Source: an uncultured Verrucomicrobiota bacterium (GTDB lineage: Bacteria > Verrucomicrobiota > Verrucomicrobiia > Opitutales > Opitutaceae). Taken from it: a stretch of 35,301 nt of DNA. Positions 16,060 through 24,791 of this stretch are shown here, in pieces; position 1 is the stretch's first letter, and every line of letters begins with the position of its first letter. The notes beneath the pieces were generated by a model that saw only the letters and a program-made list of their open reading frames with translations, was not told the origin of the DNA and searched no databases. A program made the translations under genes and the position numbers. The stretch spans positions 1-35,301 of the forward strand of contig CAJCBL010000188.1 of the NCBI GenBank assembly GCA_903960515.1, given 5' to 3'.

Positions 16060-16971
16060 ATGGACACAATCCTGCCCACGCTGCTCGCCCTCTTGGCCGA
16101 CGCCGCCCTGCCCTTCGCCGTTGGCATTCTGCTGGGCACCGCCATCGAGGTGTTCCTGCCCAGGCGTTGGTCGGAGCGCTGGCTGGTTGGCGGCCCGCGC
16201 TCGCTGCTGCTGGCCACGCTCGCCGGGGCTCTGCTGCCGGGCTGCGCGATGAGCGCGGTGCCGGTTGCCCGCTCCTTGCGCGCCCGTGGTGCCCCGCTGG
16301 GCACAGTGGCCGCATTCCTCCTGATCGCACCGCTGATCAGCCCCCACACCATAGCGCTCACCGCTGCACTCATCGGGGGCGGATTCGCTGTAGCCCGCCT
16401 CGTACTGCCGGTGATGTTCACCCTGGTCTTCGGCGCGTTGGCCAACGCCATCGTACAAACCCCGCCACCGGCACCCGCCGCGGAGGAATACGAACCCGCC
16501 GTCGCTGGAGAAGGGGGCTGCCACGGCGGCTGCGGTTGCGGTCACCGCAAGCCTAGCACTCCGCTGGGCCGTTTCGGGCGCCAACTCTGGGCCAACATCC
16601 GGGCGCTGGCGCCGCTCTTTGTCGGAAGCTTGGCGGTGGTGTCCATTGCCACCGCATTCATCCCGACCTCACGGATCGCAGAATATGGCGACAGTCCCCT
16701 CGCCTACCTGGTGGCGCTGGTGGCCGGGATTCCGCTCTATGTGTGCGACGGCGGCGAGGTGCCGCTCACCCGTTCGTTGCTCGCACTGGGAGTGGGCCCC
16801 GGCCCGGCGTTCACCTTCCTGCTGGGCTCGGTGGGCACCTGCCTGGCCACCATCACGATGGCCTTCGGTATCATCGGCAAACGCATGACCGCCGCCTATG
16901 TAGCCGGCACTCTCCTACTGGCGTTGCTGGGGGGATTGATCGTCGGCCACTGGCCGCTGTTGCAGCCGTAG
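16060..16971 (+). CDS. YraQ/DUF318-family permease with Cys/His-rich loop (SO_0444-like)
   Basis: The 303-aa inner-membrane protein has about eight membrane segments in two homologous halves. Each half carries the family motif in variant form: LPGCAMSAVPVARSLRARGA at 59-78 and GIPLYVCDGGEVPLTRSLLA at 223-242. The half-joining loop is EGGCHGGCGCGHRK, putting C154, H155, C158, C160 and H162 close together in a likely cytoplasmic metal-binding cluster. The family includes ArsP organoarsenical exporters and SO_0444-type Cu/Zn efflux permeases; the cluster favours the metal type. Start ATG 16060 is preferred, because the upstream residues are low-complexity and overlap the divergent kinase gene. 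The substrate is inferred. Confidence 0.8.
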   Translation: MDTILPTLLALLADAALPFAVGILLGTAIEVFLPRRWSERWLVGGPRSLLLATLAGALLPGCAMSAVPVARSLRARGAPLGTVAAFLLIAPLISPHTIALTAALIGGGFAVARLVLPVMFTLVFGALANAIVQTPPPAPAAEEYEPAVAGEGGCHGGCGCGHRKPSTPLGRFGRQLWANIRALAPLFVGSLAVVSIATAFIPTSRIAEYGDSPLAYLVALVAGIPLYVCDGGEVPLTRSLLALGVGPGPAFTFLLGSVGTCLATITMAFGIIGKRMTAAYVAGTLLLALLGGLIVGHWPLLQP

Positions 16972-17172
16972 TGTGGGTCCGGAGCCGCGCCCGTCGCCCG
17001 CGCGTCCCCTCACCCCACCGGCAAGCCCCCCCGCCCGCTCCACGAGTAGTAGTTTCCGCGATCCAAGCACGCTGCCACTGAAGCGTATCTCGTAACTGTG
17101 CATTGCCGGGGCCACGCGGGGCTATTTCCTTGAACCCCCGGCCCGCTGTCGCCGTAAACTGTCCCCCTTACC

Positions 17173-18315
17173 GTGAGCACGACCACCACATCCGCTGCCG
17201 ACCTCCCGCACTCCGAGGCGGCCGAACACGACCTCCGCTACGCCCAGTCGCCAGTAAACAGCGACCTTGCACCGGAAAAGAAGCTCAAGCTGTACACCGA
17301 CATGGTGCGCATCCGCTATTTCGAGGACCGCAGCCTGCGAGTCTACCAGCAGGGCAAGATCGGCGGCTTCCTCCACCTCTACAACGGCCAGGAGGCCGTG
17401 GCCGTGGGCACCTGTTCGCTGCTGGGCGAACACGACCACGTGATCACCGCGTACCGCGACCACGGACACGCGCTCTCGGTCGGCATGGGCATGGGAGAGC
17501 TCATGGCGGAGATGCAGGGAAAGTTCACCGGCTCTTCCAAGGGCAAGGGCGGCTCGATGCACTTCTTCTCCCCGGAGAAACACTTCTGGGGCGGCCACGG
17601 TATCGTGGGCGGCCAGACACCCCTGGGCCTGGGCATCGCCTACGCGCTCAAGTACCAGGGCAAGAAGGGCTGCTGCCTGTGCTACCTGGGCGACGGCGCC
17701 ATCAACCAGGGCGCCTTCCACGAATCGCTCAATCTGGCCGCCCTCTGGGATGTGCCGGTGATCTACATCATCGAGAACAACGGATACTCGATGGGCACCA
17801 GCCAGAAACGCTCCTCCGCTGGCGACATCCTCGCCCGCCGCGCCGCCGGCTACGGGCTGGAATGGGCCGTGATCAACGGCAACTCCATGTACGAGGTACG
17901 GGCCCGCACCTACGAGGCCATGCAGCGCGCCCGCGAACGCAGCAAGCCCACTCTGTTGGAGATGCGCACCTACCGCTACCGCGGCCACTCCGTGGCCGAC
18001 GCCAACGCCGAGAAGTACCGCACCAAGGCCGAGATCGAGTCCTACAAGCACGACTTCGACCCGATCTCGCTCTTCAAGGCCGTGCTCCTGCGCGAGGGCC
18101 TGCTCGACGAAGCCAAGGCGGAGGCCATCAACCTCGCCGTGAAACAGGAGGTCGAGGACTCCGTGCGCTATGCCGACGAGTCGCCGGTGGCCCCAGAGCC
18201 CGAGATCTTCACCGACGTGTACGCCGGCATCGACGAGGCGCCGTCCCAGCAGCACGGTACCCACTTCTTCAACAAGGACGCCCACTTCGTAGCCAACAAG
18301 CGGATCGCGGGCTGA
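17173..18315 (+). CDS. pdhA: Pyruvate dehydrogenase E1 component, alpha subunit
   Basis: The 380-aa thiamine-diphosphate subunit forms, with PdhB, the E1 heterotetramer that decarboxylates pyruvate and acetylates the lipoyl group of E2. The TPP motif is GDGAINQGAFHESLN to ENN (GDG 173-175, NN 202-203), with HGIVGGQTPLGLGIAYALK before it. The phosphorylation-loop-like TYRYRGHSVADAN is at about 272-284. Length and motifs fit pyruvate-type E1 alpha; a branched-chain enzyme is less likely given FLHLYNGQEAVAVG. The start is GTG 17173, without a clear Shine-Dalgarno. pdhB follows after an unusually long 211-bp repeat-filled spacer; E2 and E3 are not in the window. Confidence 0.95.
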   Translation: MSTTTTSAADLPHSEAAEHDLRYAQSPVNSDLAPEKKLKLYTDMVRIRYFEDRSLRVYQQGKIGGFLHLYNGQEAVAVGTCSLLGEHDHVITAYRDHGHALSVGMGMGELMAEMQGKFTGSSKGKGGSMHFFSPEKHFWGGHGIVGGQTPLGLGIAYALKYQGKKGCCLCYLGDGAINQGAFHESLNLAALWDVPVIYIIENNGYSMGTSQKRSSAGDILARRAAGYGLEWAVINGNSMYEVRARTYEAMQRARERSKPTLLEMRTYRYRGHSVADANAEKYRTKAEIESYKHDFDPISLFKAVLLREGLLDEAKAEAINLAVKQEVEDSVRYADESPVAPEPEIFTDVYAGIDEAPSQQHGTHFFNKDAHFVANKRIAG

Positions 18316-18321
18316 GCGCCG

Positions 18322-18443
18322 ATATTTTCGATTTTGGATTTCCACTTTTCGATTTCGCCAAACCAAGCGGAGTCGATCCCACCACCGCCGGCATCAAGCG
18401 CTTAGCTGGCGCTCTTCCGCCAATCGAAATCCACAATCGGAAA
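18322..18443. repeat. Inverted AT-rich heptad repeats between pdhA and pdhB
   Basis: A block of 7-base units (ATATTTT, CGATTTT, GGATTTC, CACTTTT, CGATTTC; 18322-18356) is mirrored by an inverted block (CAATCGA, AATCCAC, AATCGGA; 18421-18441). The two could pair over about 17 bases (18325-18341 with 18427-18443, 15 matches), making a long hairpin in the pdhA-pdhB transcript. Confidence 0.7.
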
Positions 18444-18464
18444 CCCGCCCTTTCCACCTTCAGG

Positions 18465-18522
18465 TTTCAGCCTTCCGCCTTTCCGCTTTCAGCCTTCAGC
18501 ATTCCGCCTTCAGCTTTTCCGC
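18465..18522 (+). repeat. Tandem heptad repeat, CTTCAGC type
   Basis: The units are TTTCAGC, CTTCCGC, CTTTCCGC, TTTCAGC, CTTCAGC, ATTCCGC, CTTCAGC and TTTTCCGC, ending four bases before the pdhB start codon. It is the reverse complement of the GCTGAAA heptads elsewhere. It occupies the whole position where a Shine-Dalgarno should be. Confidence 0.78.
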
Positions 18523-18526
18523 CGCC

Positions 18527-19501
18527 ATGCCTCTCATCACCTACCGCCAGGCCATCAACGACGCACTCGCCGAGGAGATCGCGCGCGACCCCAACGTATT
18601 CATCATGGGCGAAGAGGTCGCCCAGTACAACGGGGCCTACAAGGTCACCGAGGGCCTGCTTGAGCGCTTCGGCCCCAAGCGCCTGGTCGACGCTCCCATC
18701 AGCGAAACCGGTTTCCTGGGACTCGGGGTGGGCGCGGCCATGATGGGCCTGCGCCCCGTCATCGAGATGATGTTCTGGAGCTTCGCCTACGTCGCCTTCG
18801 ACCAGATCATCAACAACGCCGCCACCATGCGCTACATGTCCGGCGGCCAGACCAAGGTGCCCATGGTCATCCGCGGCCCCGCCAACGGCGGCACCAACGT
18901 AGGCTCCACCCACTCCCACACCCCCGAGATGTTCCTGGCCAACCAGCCCGGACTTAAGGTCGTGTGCCCGGCCACCGCCTACGACGCCAAGGGCCTCATG
19001 AAATCCGCCATCCGCGACGACGATACAGTCTGCGTCATGGAAAACACCCTCCTTTACGGCGAGAAATGGGAGGTGCCCGAGGGCGAGTACCTCATCCCTC
19101 TGGGCAAGGCCGACCTCAAGCGCGTGGGCAAGGACCTCTCCTTCATCGCCCACGGCCGCGCCGTCATCACCTGCCTGAAGGCCGCCGAGGTCCTCATGCG
19201 CGACCACGGCATCGACGCCGAGGTGCTCGACCTGCGCTCCATCCGCCCGCTCGACGAGCAGGCCATTCTGGAGACCGTGGCAAAGACCGGCCGCGTGGTC
19301 CTCGTAGACGAGAACAAGCCCTTCTGCGGCGTGGGCGCCCAGATCGCCTCGCTCATCGCCGACCGGGCCTTCGATTCGCTCGACGCACCGGTCAAGCGCG
19401 TATCCTCGCTGGATGCACCGCAGATCTACGCCAAGCCGCTGGAGGATCTCATGCTCCCCACCGTGGAGCGCATCGTGGCCACCGCGCTCTCGATCTGCTG
19501 A
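18527..19501 (+). CDS. pdhB: Pyruvate dehydrogenase E1 component, beta subunit
   Basis: The 324-aa partner of PdhA supplies the other half of the TPP active site. N-terminal signatures are MPLITYRQAINDALAEEIAR, VFIMGEEVAQYNGAYKVTEG and ISETGFLGLGVGAAMMGLRP. These are followed by MSGGQTKVPMVIRGPANGG, the HSHTPEMFLANQPGLKVVCP region and the C-terminal transketolase domain (DLSFIAHGRAVITCLKAAEV, EVLDLRSIRPLD). Length is standard for a free beta subunit. ATG 18527 is preceded by a pyrimidine-rich heptad tract rather than a Shine-Dalgarno. It is almost certainly in one operon with pdhA. It runs tail to tail with the pilus operon, 38 bp apart. Confidence 0.96.
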   Translation: MPLITYRQAINDALAEEIARDPNVFIMGEEVAQYNGAYKVTEGLLERFGPKRLVDAPISETGFLGLGVGAAMMGLRPVIEMMFWSFAYVAFDQIINNAATMRYMSGGQTKVPMVIRGPANGGTNVGSTHSHTPEMFLANQPGLKVVCPATAYDAKGLMKSAIRDDDTVCVMENTLLYGEKWEVPEGEYLIPLGKADLKRVGKDLSFIAHGRAVITCLKAAEVLMRDHGIDAEVLDLRSIRPLDEQAILETVAKTGRVVLVDENKPFCGVGAQIASLIADRAFDSLDAPVKRVSSLDAPQIYAKPLEDLMLPTVERIVATALSIC

Positions 19502-19539
19502 GGAAGGGTTGAGTCCGCATACCCGCGCGATGGCTACGG

Positions 19540-21531
19540 CTAGGGTGCCAGCACCTCTACGGTGCCGGCAGTAGGCTGCACCCCGCGAGGGGAGATCCCG
19601 CCGCCGGGCGCCGGCCGGGCGATCAAACGCTGCGGCCCTCCTCCGGGGCTCACCAGACTGGCGGTAACAAAGATGAGCAGGTTGCGCTTCGCGGCCCCCT
19701 CGCCCGACGAGCGAAACAGCCGGCCCACCGCGGGCAGGTCGCCCAGCAGCGGCACCTTGTCGTTGACCTTCCGCGTCTCCTCCCTCGTGAGACCACCCAT
19801 CACCAGCGTCGCACCGTCCCACAGCGTCACCCGGGTGGTCACCTCGCGGCGCGAAAATATCGGCTGATAGAATCCCGAGGGAATGGTTACCGTCCTGCCC
19901 CCCGACACCGCCAGGCTCGGCCCTCCGTACTCCACAAACCCCTCGAACTCGGTCACCACGGGATGGAGATCCAGGGTGATGCTGTGCTCGTCCTCCTCCA
20001 CTGTCGGGGTCACCTTCAGGTCCACGCCCACGTTCTCGGTGGTGAAATCCTGCGGAGTGCCCGCCGTGATCGTCACGCCCGCGGAGCCCGAATCGTTCGC
20101 ACCGCTCTGCCCCACCTGGCTCTGGATCTGGCCAAATTGCCGAGGATAGCGCAACTGCTGCGCCACAGTGATGCTCGCGGAATGTCCCGACAGCACCGTG
20201 ACCTTGGGGGCGCTCAGCAGGTCGCTGCCCTGCTTCTGCGAGAGCGCCCGGATGGTCGCACTCACGTCGAACTCCCCGATGAACCCGCTGATCTGGGCCA
20301 GCGGCGCAGCCCCCGCGCCCAGCGGCACCACCCCCGGCAGCACCGGTGCGCCCACGTTGGCCACCGTTTCACCATCGATCAAAATCGCGCTGCCGGTGTG
20401 GCTGCCTCCAAAGGCATCGGACACGCTGCGATTGGCGGTGGCGTACTTCTCCCTCGGCAATCCAGTAACCGGATCCACTCGACGCGAGGCGCCCCAGTCG
20501 ATCCCGAGCTCCTCCAGCGCCCCCTCCGCCACCTCGATGAACTTCGCCTCGATCTCCACCTGTCGCACGCTGGCGTAGCGCGCCAGGATGGTGCGGATGC
20601 GCGCGAGATTGCGGGCCGTCTGGGTGACGAGGATCGCCGAACCGTCGAACACCAGGCTGCTCCCCTCAACGCCATCGAACTTCACGCCGGCCTGCTGCAG
20701 GAACTCGCGCAGCCCCGCGTTCTCGCCGCCCCTACCGGAGGAATGCTCCTCGGCCGCCGGCCCCTTGCCTACGGTGGACATCGCCCCGCCTGCGGTCATG
20801 CGCGCCACCACCGCCCGCGACACCGCCAGCACCGCCGTATCCAGAGCGGTGCGCTCGCCGCCCGGGCGCACCACCACGGCATCGGCCTGCACCTCGTAAC
20901 CGTACCCCACCGACTCGGTGAGATAGTCCAGCACCCGGCGCAGCGACAACTGGCGCACCGCCAGGGTCACCGCCGGGTTCGCCTTTGTGGGATCGAGCAA
21001 CACGAGGTTCACGCCCCTCTCGCCGTCGCCACGATCGCACTCCAGCGCCAGCCCCGCCAACGTCGCCAACGCCCCCGCGAGGCTCGCGCCCGTGAAATTC
21101 ACCTCGGGCAACACGATCGCATCCAGTTTGCGCCCCAGCGCCGACTCCGCCCCCGCTGAGGCCAGCGGTCCGGGCACGACCCCGCCGGCCCCCGGGCGGC
21201 GCCAGGCCGCATCCACTTCGGCCACCATCTCGGCGCGGGTGCGCCAACGCTCCGCCAGTCCCTGCCTGCCGATGCGAGCCAGGAACGCCGCGGCGTCCGC
21301 ATTATGCGGATCCAGTGTCTCCACTTGGCGGAAGGTCGCCGCCGCCGCCTCGCTCTCGCCGGCGAGAAACTGGCAGCGCGCCCGCGCCACCAGCTCGCCC
21401 ACCTTCGCAGGCTCCCCGGCATCGGCCGCGGTGCACGCCCCCGCACACACCGCCACCGAGGCGGCCACCATGAGCCGCCTGCAACGGCAAGCGATCCACC
21501 GCCCCATCCCCGCATCTGTTGTTGTCTTCAT
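19540..21531 (-). CDS. Type IV pilus outer-membrane secretin, Amuc_1098-like
   Basis: This secretin forms the outer-membrane gate of a type IV pilus or related secretion system. The 663-aa product has a signal-like start (MVAASVAVCAGACTAADAGE region), a TPR-like helical part (FLAGESEAAAATFRQVETLD) and N-domains (VNLVLLDPTKANPAVTLAVR, RVLDYLTESVGYGYEVQ). The linking domain has ILVTQTARNLARIRTILARY and VRQVEIEAKFIEVAEGALEE. The C-terminal secretin core reads SAPKVTVLSGHSASITVA, VGVDLKVTPTVEEDEHSITL, TLWDGATLVMGGLTREE and VPLLGDLPAVGRLFRS. Its upstream neighbours match Akkermansia Amuc_1099-1101, giving the Amuc_1098 assignment. A GAGGAG ribosome binding site overlaps the stop of the preceding gene, with a 9-bp gap, so it is translationally coupled. 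Confidence 0.9.
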   Translation of the reverse strand: MKTTTDAGMGRWIACRCRRLMVAASVAVCAGACTAADAGEPAKVGELVARARCQFLAGESEAAAATFRQVETLDPHNADAAAFLARIGRQGLAERWRTRAEMVAEVDAAWRRPGAGGVVPGPLASAGAESALGRKLDAIVLPEVNFTGASLAGALATLAGLALECDRGDGERGVNLVLLDPTKANPAVTLAVRQLSLRRVLDYLTESVGYGYEVQADAVVVRPGGERTALDTAVLAVSRAVVARMTAGGAMSTVGKGPAAEEHSSGRGGENAGLREFLQQAGVKFDGVEGSSLVFDGSAILVTQTARNLARIRTILARYASVRQVEIEAKFIEVAEGALEELGIDWGASRRVDPVTGLPREKYATANRSVSDAFGGSHTGSAILIDGETVANVGAPVLPGVVPLGAGAAPLAQISGFIGEFDVSATIRALSQKQGSDLLSAPKVTVLSGHSASITVAQQLRYPRQFGQIQSQVGQSGANDSGSAGVTITAGTPQDFTTENVGVDLKVTPTVEEDEHSITLDLHPVVTEFEGFVEYGGPSLAVSGGRTVTIPSGFYQPIFSRREVTTRVTLWDGATLVMGGLTREETRKVNDKVPLLGDLPAVGRLFRSSGEGAAKRNLLIFVTASLVSPGGGPQRLIARPAPGGGISPRGVQPTAGTVEVLAP

Positions 21532-21540
21532 GGAAACTCC

Positions 21541-22998
21541 TCAGCGGCGCACCGGCTCGAGCCTACGCTTGGCCCCCGGTTTTGCCGGCCCATCCATCCT
21601 CGTGACTTCCGCCCACGCAGGCGCCTCGGCTACACCATCGATCCGATACTGCCCCGCCCCCACCCGCACCGTCGCCCCGGCGATCCCTTCCACGCGAGCC
21701 CCCTGGCCTCCCTCGCGCAAGACCGCGACCAACTCGGGGCCCGGGGTATTCACTCCCTCAGTCAACCGGCGCACCACGGCATCGGCCCCCCGCACCAGCG
21801 CCTCGGCAACCCACTGCCCCGCCGGCGTACGCACCAGCATCCACTCCTCCAGGGCGAGCGCCCCCGCCTCATCGAGCCCGCCGCGGCGCAGCCGCACCGT
21901 GCGCCCACCGACTGTATCCTCCAATACCACCCAACCGCCGTCGGCGCCGCCAGCGCCACCATGCCCGACCAGGCGCCAGCGGTAGTGCAACCGCCGCACC
22001 TCCACCAGTTCCACCGCTTTGGCTTCCGCCGCTACAGCGGCCGCCCCGGCGCCGGCCAGCCGCCAGTCCCGCCGGTCCTTGGCGTACTCAATCGCCGGCG
22101 ACCCAAAGACCTCGAACACCCACCCTGCCCCGGCCGCTTGCGCCCGCGGAGGCGCCCACGTTCGCCCAGGCAGGGCGGGTTCCAGGCGGGCGGTAACCGG
22201 AACCTCTGGACCCACCGGCGACAGCAGCTCCAGCGTCAAGGTGAACTTGCTGGGCGCCGACCCGGCAGCCTGCTTCGCATCGACCGGCAACGGCTCCACC
22301 CGCAATTCGCGCACCACCACAACCGGAGCCTCCAACCCGGCAAGGACCGGCAGATACCGCCGCAGGCTGGCAGTATCGCCAATGAACGACACCCCGCACC
22401 CGCGCGCATCCACCAGACCGGGAATACCCGGCGGCTGCACGCCCCGCCCACCCGCCGCAGCGTCTCCACCAAGCCACACGGCGGCCAGCGCTTGCGGGCG
22501 CGCCGCCCACAGCGCCTCCAGCGGCCGCTCAAGCGCCATCCGCTGTTTCCATACTGCGGACACCTCACCCAACGCAGGACCCTCGCGGGCGAACTGCCCG
22601 AAGCCGAACCGCTCGTCGGCCGCCAGCGCCACGCCCACAGCCTGCGCCCGCGCCCGGTTGCGCTCGACAAAACCAGTGATGTCCGCATACGCCTCGATGC
22701 GGCCGGCCGGCGCGGTGCCAGCCTCACCCACCTCGGCCACCGGGCCGAAGAGCTCCGCGCGCGCCCGCTCCAGCTCGGCCCTAAGTGCTCCCACCTCAAC
22801 CTCCACCGATGCGTTCGCCACGGCGCTGGCCTTCGCCAACTCCCGTCGCCCGGCCTCCAGCACGCGTCCGGCGCGCCTGCACCCCGCCTGCTCCCGGGCA
22901 AGCACTACTCCCGCAACCAACGCCAACGCCGCCAGCGCCCCCATGGACGCATAAAAGCCGGGATACGAGCCCAGGCGGTGCCTGAGTTCCGGATTCAC
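21541..22998 (-). CDS. Pilus assembly protein, Amuc_1100/Amuc_1099-like fusion (PilO/PilP role)
   Basis: The 485-aa inner-membrane protein starts at GTG 22998, which overlaps the stop of the upstream gene (GTGA). It has one N-terminal membrane segment (FYASMGALAALALVAGVVLA) and a coiled coil (VEVEVGALRAELERARAELF). A periplasmic ferredoxin-like domain of PilO/Amuc_1100 type follows (about 90-290). A separate C-terminal part begins WVFEVFGSPAIEYAKDRRDW and continues in beta-strands (MLVRTPAGQWVAEALV, VGAGQYRIDGVAEAP), resembling a PilP/Amuc_1099-type piece. Its likely job is to link the cytoplasmic PilM/PilN part to the secretin. Akkermansia has separate Amuc_1099 and Amuc_1100 genes, so this looks like a fusion; that reading is from architecture only. 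Confidence 0.72.
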   Translation of the reverse strand: MNPELRHRLGSYPGFYASMGALAALALVAGVVLAREQAGCRRAGRVLEAGRRELAKASAVANASVEVEVGALRAELERARAELFGPVAEVGEAGTAPAGRIEAYADITGFVERNRARAQAVGVALAADERFGFGQFAREGPALGEVSAVWKQRMALERPLEALWAARPQALAAVWLGGDAAAGGRGVQPPGIPGLVDARGCGVSFIGDTASLRRYLPVLAGLEAPVVVVRELRVEPLPVDAKQAAGSAPSKFTLTLELLSPVGPEVPVTARLEPALPGRTWAPPRAQAAGAGWVFEVFGSPAIEYAKDRRDWRLAGAGAAAVAAEAKAVELVEVRRLHYRWRLVGHGGAGGADGGWVVLEDTVGGRTVRLRRGGLDEAGALALEEWMLVRTPAGQWVAEALVRGADAVVRRLTEGVNTPGPELVAVLREGGQGARVEGIAGATVRVGAGQYRIDGVAEAPAWAEVTRMDGPAKPGAKRRLEPVRR

Positions 22999-24572
22999 AG
23001 CGGCACCTCCGGTTTCATCACCAGGGTGCAACTGAAGCGGAGCAGCCCTGGCTGGGCATCGTCGAACCGCTCGTCCTCTACTGCCGCCACAAAGCGCGAA
23101 GCCAGCAGCCCCTCGCGCAGGCGCCGCACCCGCTCCAGCGGCTCGGCCCCGGGCCGGCGCAGCACGCGGCCGGTCACGGCGATCCGCAGCCCCTCGGCGG
23201 GAGCCGCCTCCACGCCCGCCACTGCCCGGGAGCCCCCGAGGCCAGCGCCTCCCGCAGCGGGCCCCCCCGCCGGCTGCGGGCGCACCGCCAGCGAATCGAG
23301 CCACACATCCTCCACCTGGGTGAGCCGTTCCTGCATATCCACCAACCAATCCAGCCAGACCGAGCGCGCCGCTCGGATCGCCGCCAGCGCATCCAGTTGT
23401 TGGCGCAAGAGCGCCCTCTCGCGCTCGCCCTCGCGCTGTTTCTGCTCCGCCACGCGTTGAGGCACCAACCGCGCCGCCACCACGGAAGCTTCCCGCTCCA
23501 GCCCGAGCCGTTCCCTCCGCAGCACGAACAACGCAGCCAACAACCCGGCCACCGCCACTGCCGCCAGCCCCAGCCATCGGCCCTTGACCCGCCGGAAGCT
23601 ACGCTCCCGCCGCCGTGCCGGCGGCAGCAGATCGATCCCCGCATCGCCCGCCGCCAGCGCGAGACCGACCACCACGCCCATCTGCAGCGCAACCTTGTCC
23701 GCACCGCTGGCCCGAGCTCCGATGCGCACTCGCCGCAACGCGTCAAAGCCGGTCACTCGCACGGCCGCCCTCAAGGCCAGCAGGGCCACCTCGCCCGGGC
23801 CCACACCCTCATCGCCCCCAAGAAACACGTCGATCTGGCCCGCCCCAGCCGAAGCCCCGGAGCCCGCCATCCGTGCGAGCTCCACGGCGACGCGATCCAG
23901 CCACGGGGCAGCCTCTCGCTCGTGAGACTCCGACTTCGGGTCCGCTGTGGTCGCCAGGACCTGGGGTCGGTCCGGCGCGACCCCCGCTCCCGGAAGACCA
24001 ACCAGGCGTACGGCTATATCCGTCCGTTCCACACGCACCAGCAGCGCGGTGCGCCCGTCGATCCAGACCACCACGGCGGGCCCCACCACCTCAGGATAAT
24101 TGTGACGCAGCGCGCGCACCAGCGCCCAGCCGGCCGGGACGATCCGGTCCACCGTGAGCCCCCACCGCCCAATCTCGGCGCAAAGCCCCTCACCAACGGC
24201 GAGCTTCATCACCGCAACCACTTCGCGCTCCACCACCCCGGGCGACACCGGCGCATGGGCCCAGACCACATCCGCCAACGCACCGCCCGCGATCTGCCCG
24301 GCCTCAAAGCCGAGCACCTGCTCGCGCTGAGCGCCGGTAGCGAGCGGCAAGCCGACAGCCTTGAGCAGGGTCCGATGTGCCGCTGGGGCCACGACAACGA
24401 TGCCGCGCTTCGCCCATTCCGGAGGCGGCGGGCGCTCCCCATCCTGCCCGCACTCCACAGAGGGAGAGAAGGCACGATCCAACAACACCAGGTCGCCATC
24501 GGGTGTGAGGTCGAAGGCACCGACAACGCTCCTCCTGGCGCCGCAATCAAGGGCTACAGAACGAGCACGCAT
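22995..24572 (-). CDS. PilM-PilN fusion-like pilus assembly protein (Amuc_1101-like)
   Basis: The 525-aa product has an actin-like cytoplasmic PilM region (1-320), with phosphate-1-like ARSVALDCGARRSVVGAFDL and a later AVVVWIDGRTALLVRVERTD. Then comes an IDLLPPARRRERSFRRVKGR linker, typical of the PilM-PilN boundary. A single membrane segment follows (WLGLAAVAVAGLLAALFVLR), then a long coiled coil (EREASVVAARLVPQRVAEQK) and a PilN-type periplasmic domain (WLDWLVDMQERLTQVEDVWL, then LRIAVTGRVLRR). It would bridge the pilus motor platform in the cytoplasm to the periplasmic alignment complex. It is the first gene of the operon, starting at ATG 24572, and overlaps the next gene by 4 bp. Confidence 0.8.
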   Translation of the reverse strand: MRARSVALDCGARRSVVGAFDLTPDGDLVLLDRAFSPSVECGQDGERPPPPEWAKRGIVVVAPAAHRTLLKAVGLPLATGAQREQVLGFEAGQIAGGALADVVWAHAPVSPGVVEREVVAVMKLAVGEGLCAEIGRWGLTVDRIVPAGWALVRALRHNYPEVVGPAVVVWIDGRTALLVRVERTDIAVRLVGLPGAGVAPDRPQVLATTADPKSESHEREAAPWLDRVAVELARMAGSGASAGAGQIDVFLGGDEGVGPGEVALLALRAAVRVTGFDALRRVRIGARASGADKVALQMGVVVGLALAAGDAGIDLLPPARRRERSFRRVKGRWLGLAAVAVAGLLAALFVLRRERLGLEREASVVAARLVPQRVAEQKQREGERERALLRQQLDALAAIRAARSVWLDWLVDMQERLTQVEDVWLDSLAVRPQPAGGPAAGGAGLGGSRAVAGVEAAPAEGLRIAVTGRVLRRPGAEPLERVRRLREGLLASRFVAAVEDERFDDAQPGLLRFSCTLVMKPEVPL

Positions 24573-24791
24573 ACAGGGGATGCAGGGGGCGCTTTCCTAT
24601 TCCCACGATTCCACTACCGCAGCAAGGGCAATCTCGCCCTCCGTCGCCAGTCGTTGGCAACCGGCCCCGGAAACCTCGCCGAATTCCGGAACGGAGAGCG
24701 CCTCCGCCGAGGGCCAGGGAGGGGCGCTCCGGCTGTCAATGTCGCACCACGGCTACGCGAAAATACCGGGGCGACTGCGCGGCACCACCAC

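Noticed and set aside
17122-18366. 414-aa minus-strand frame opposite pdhA
   Set aside because: Val/Leu/Gly-rich mirror of a GC-rich coding sequence with no family features.
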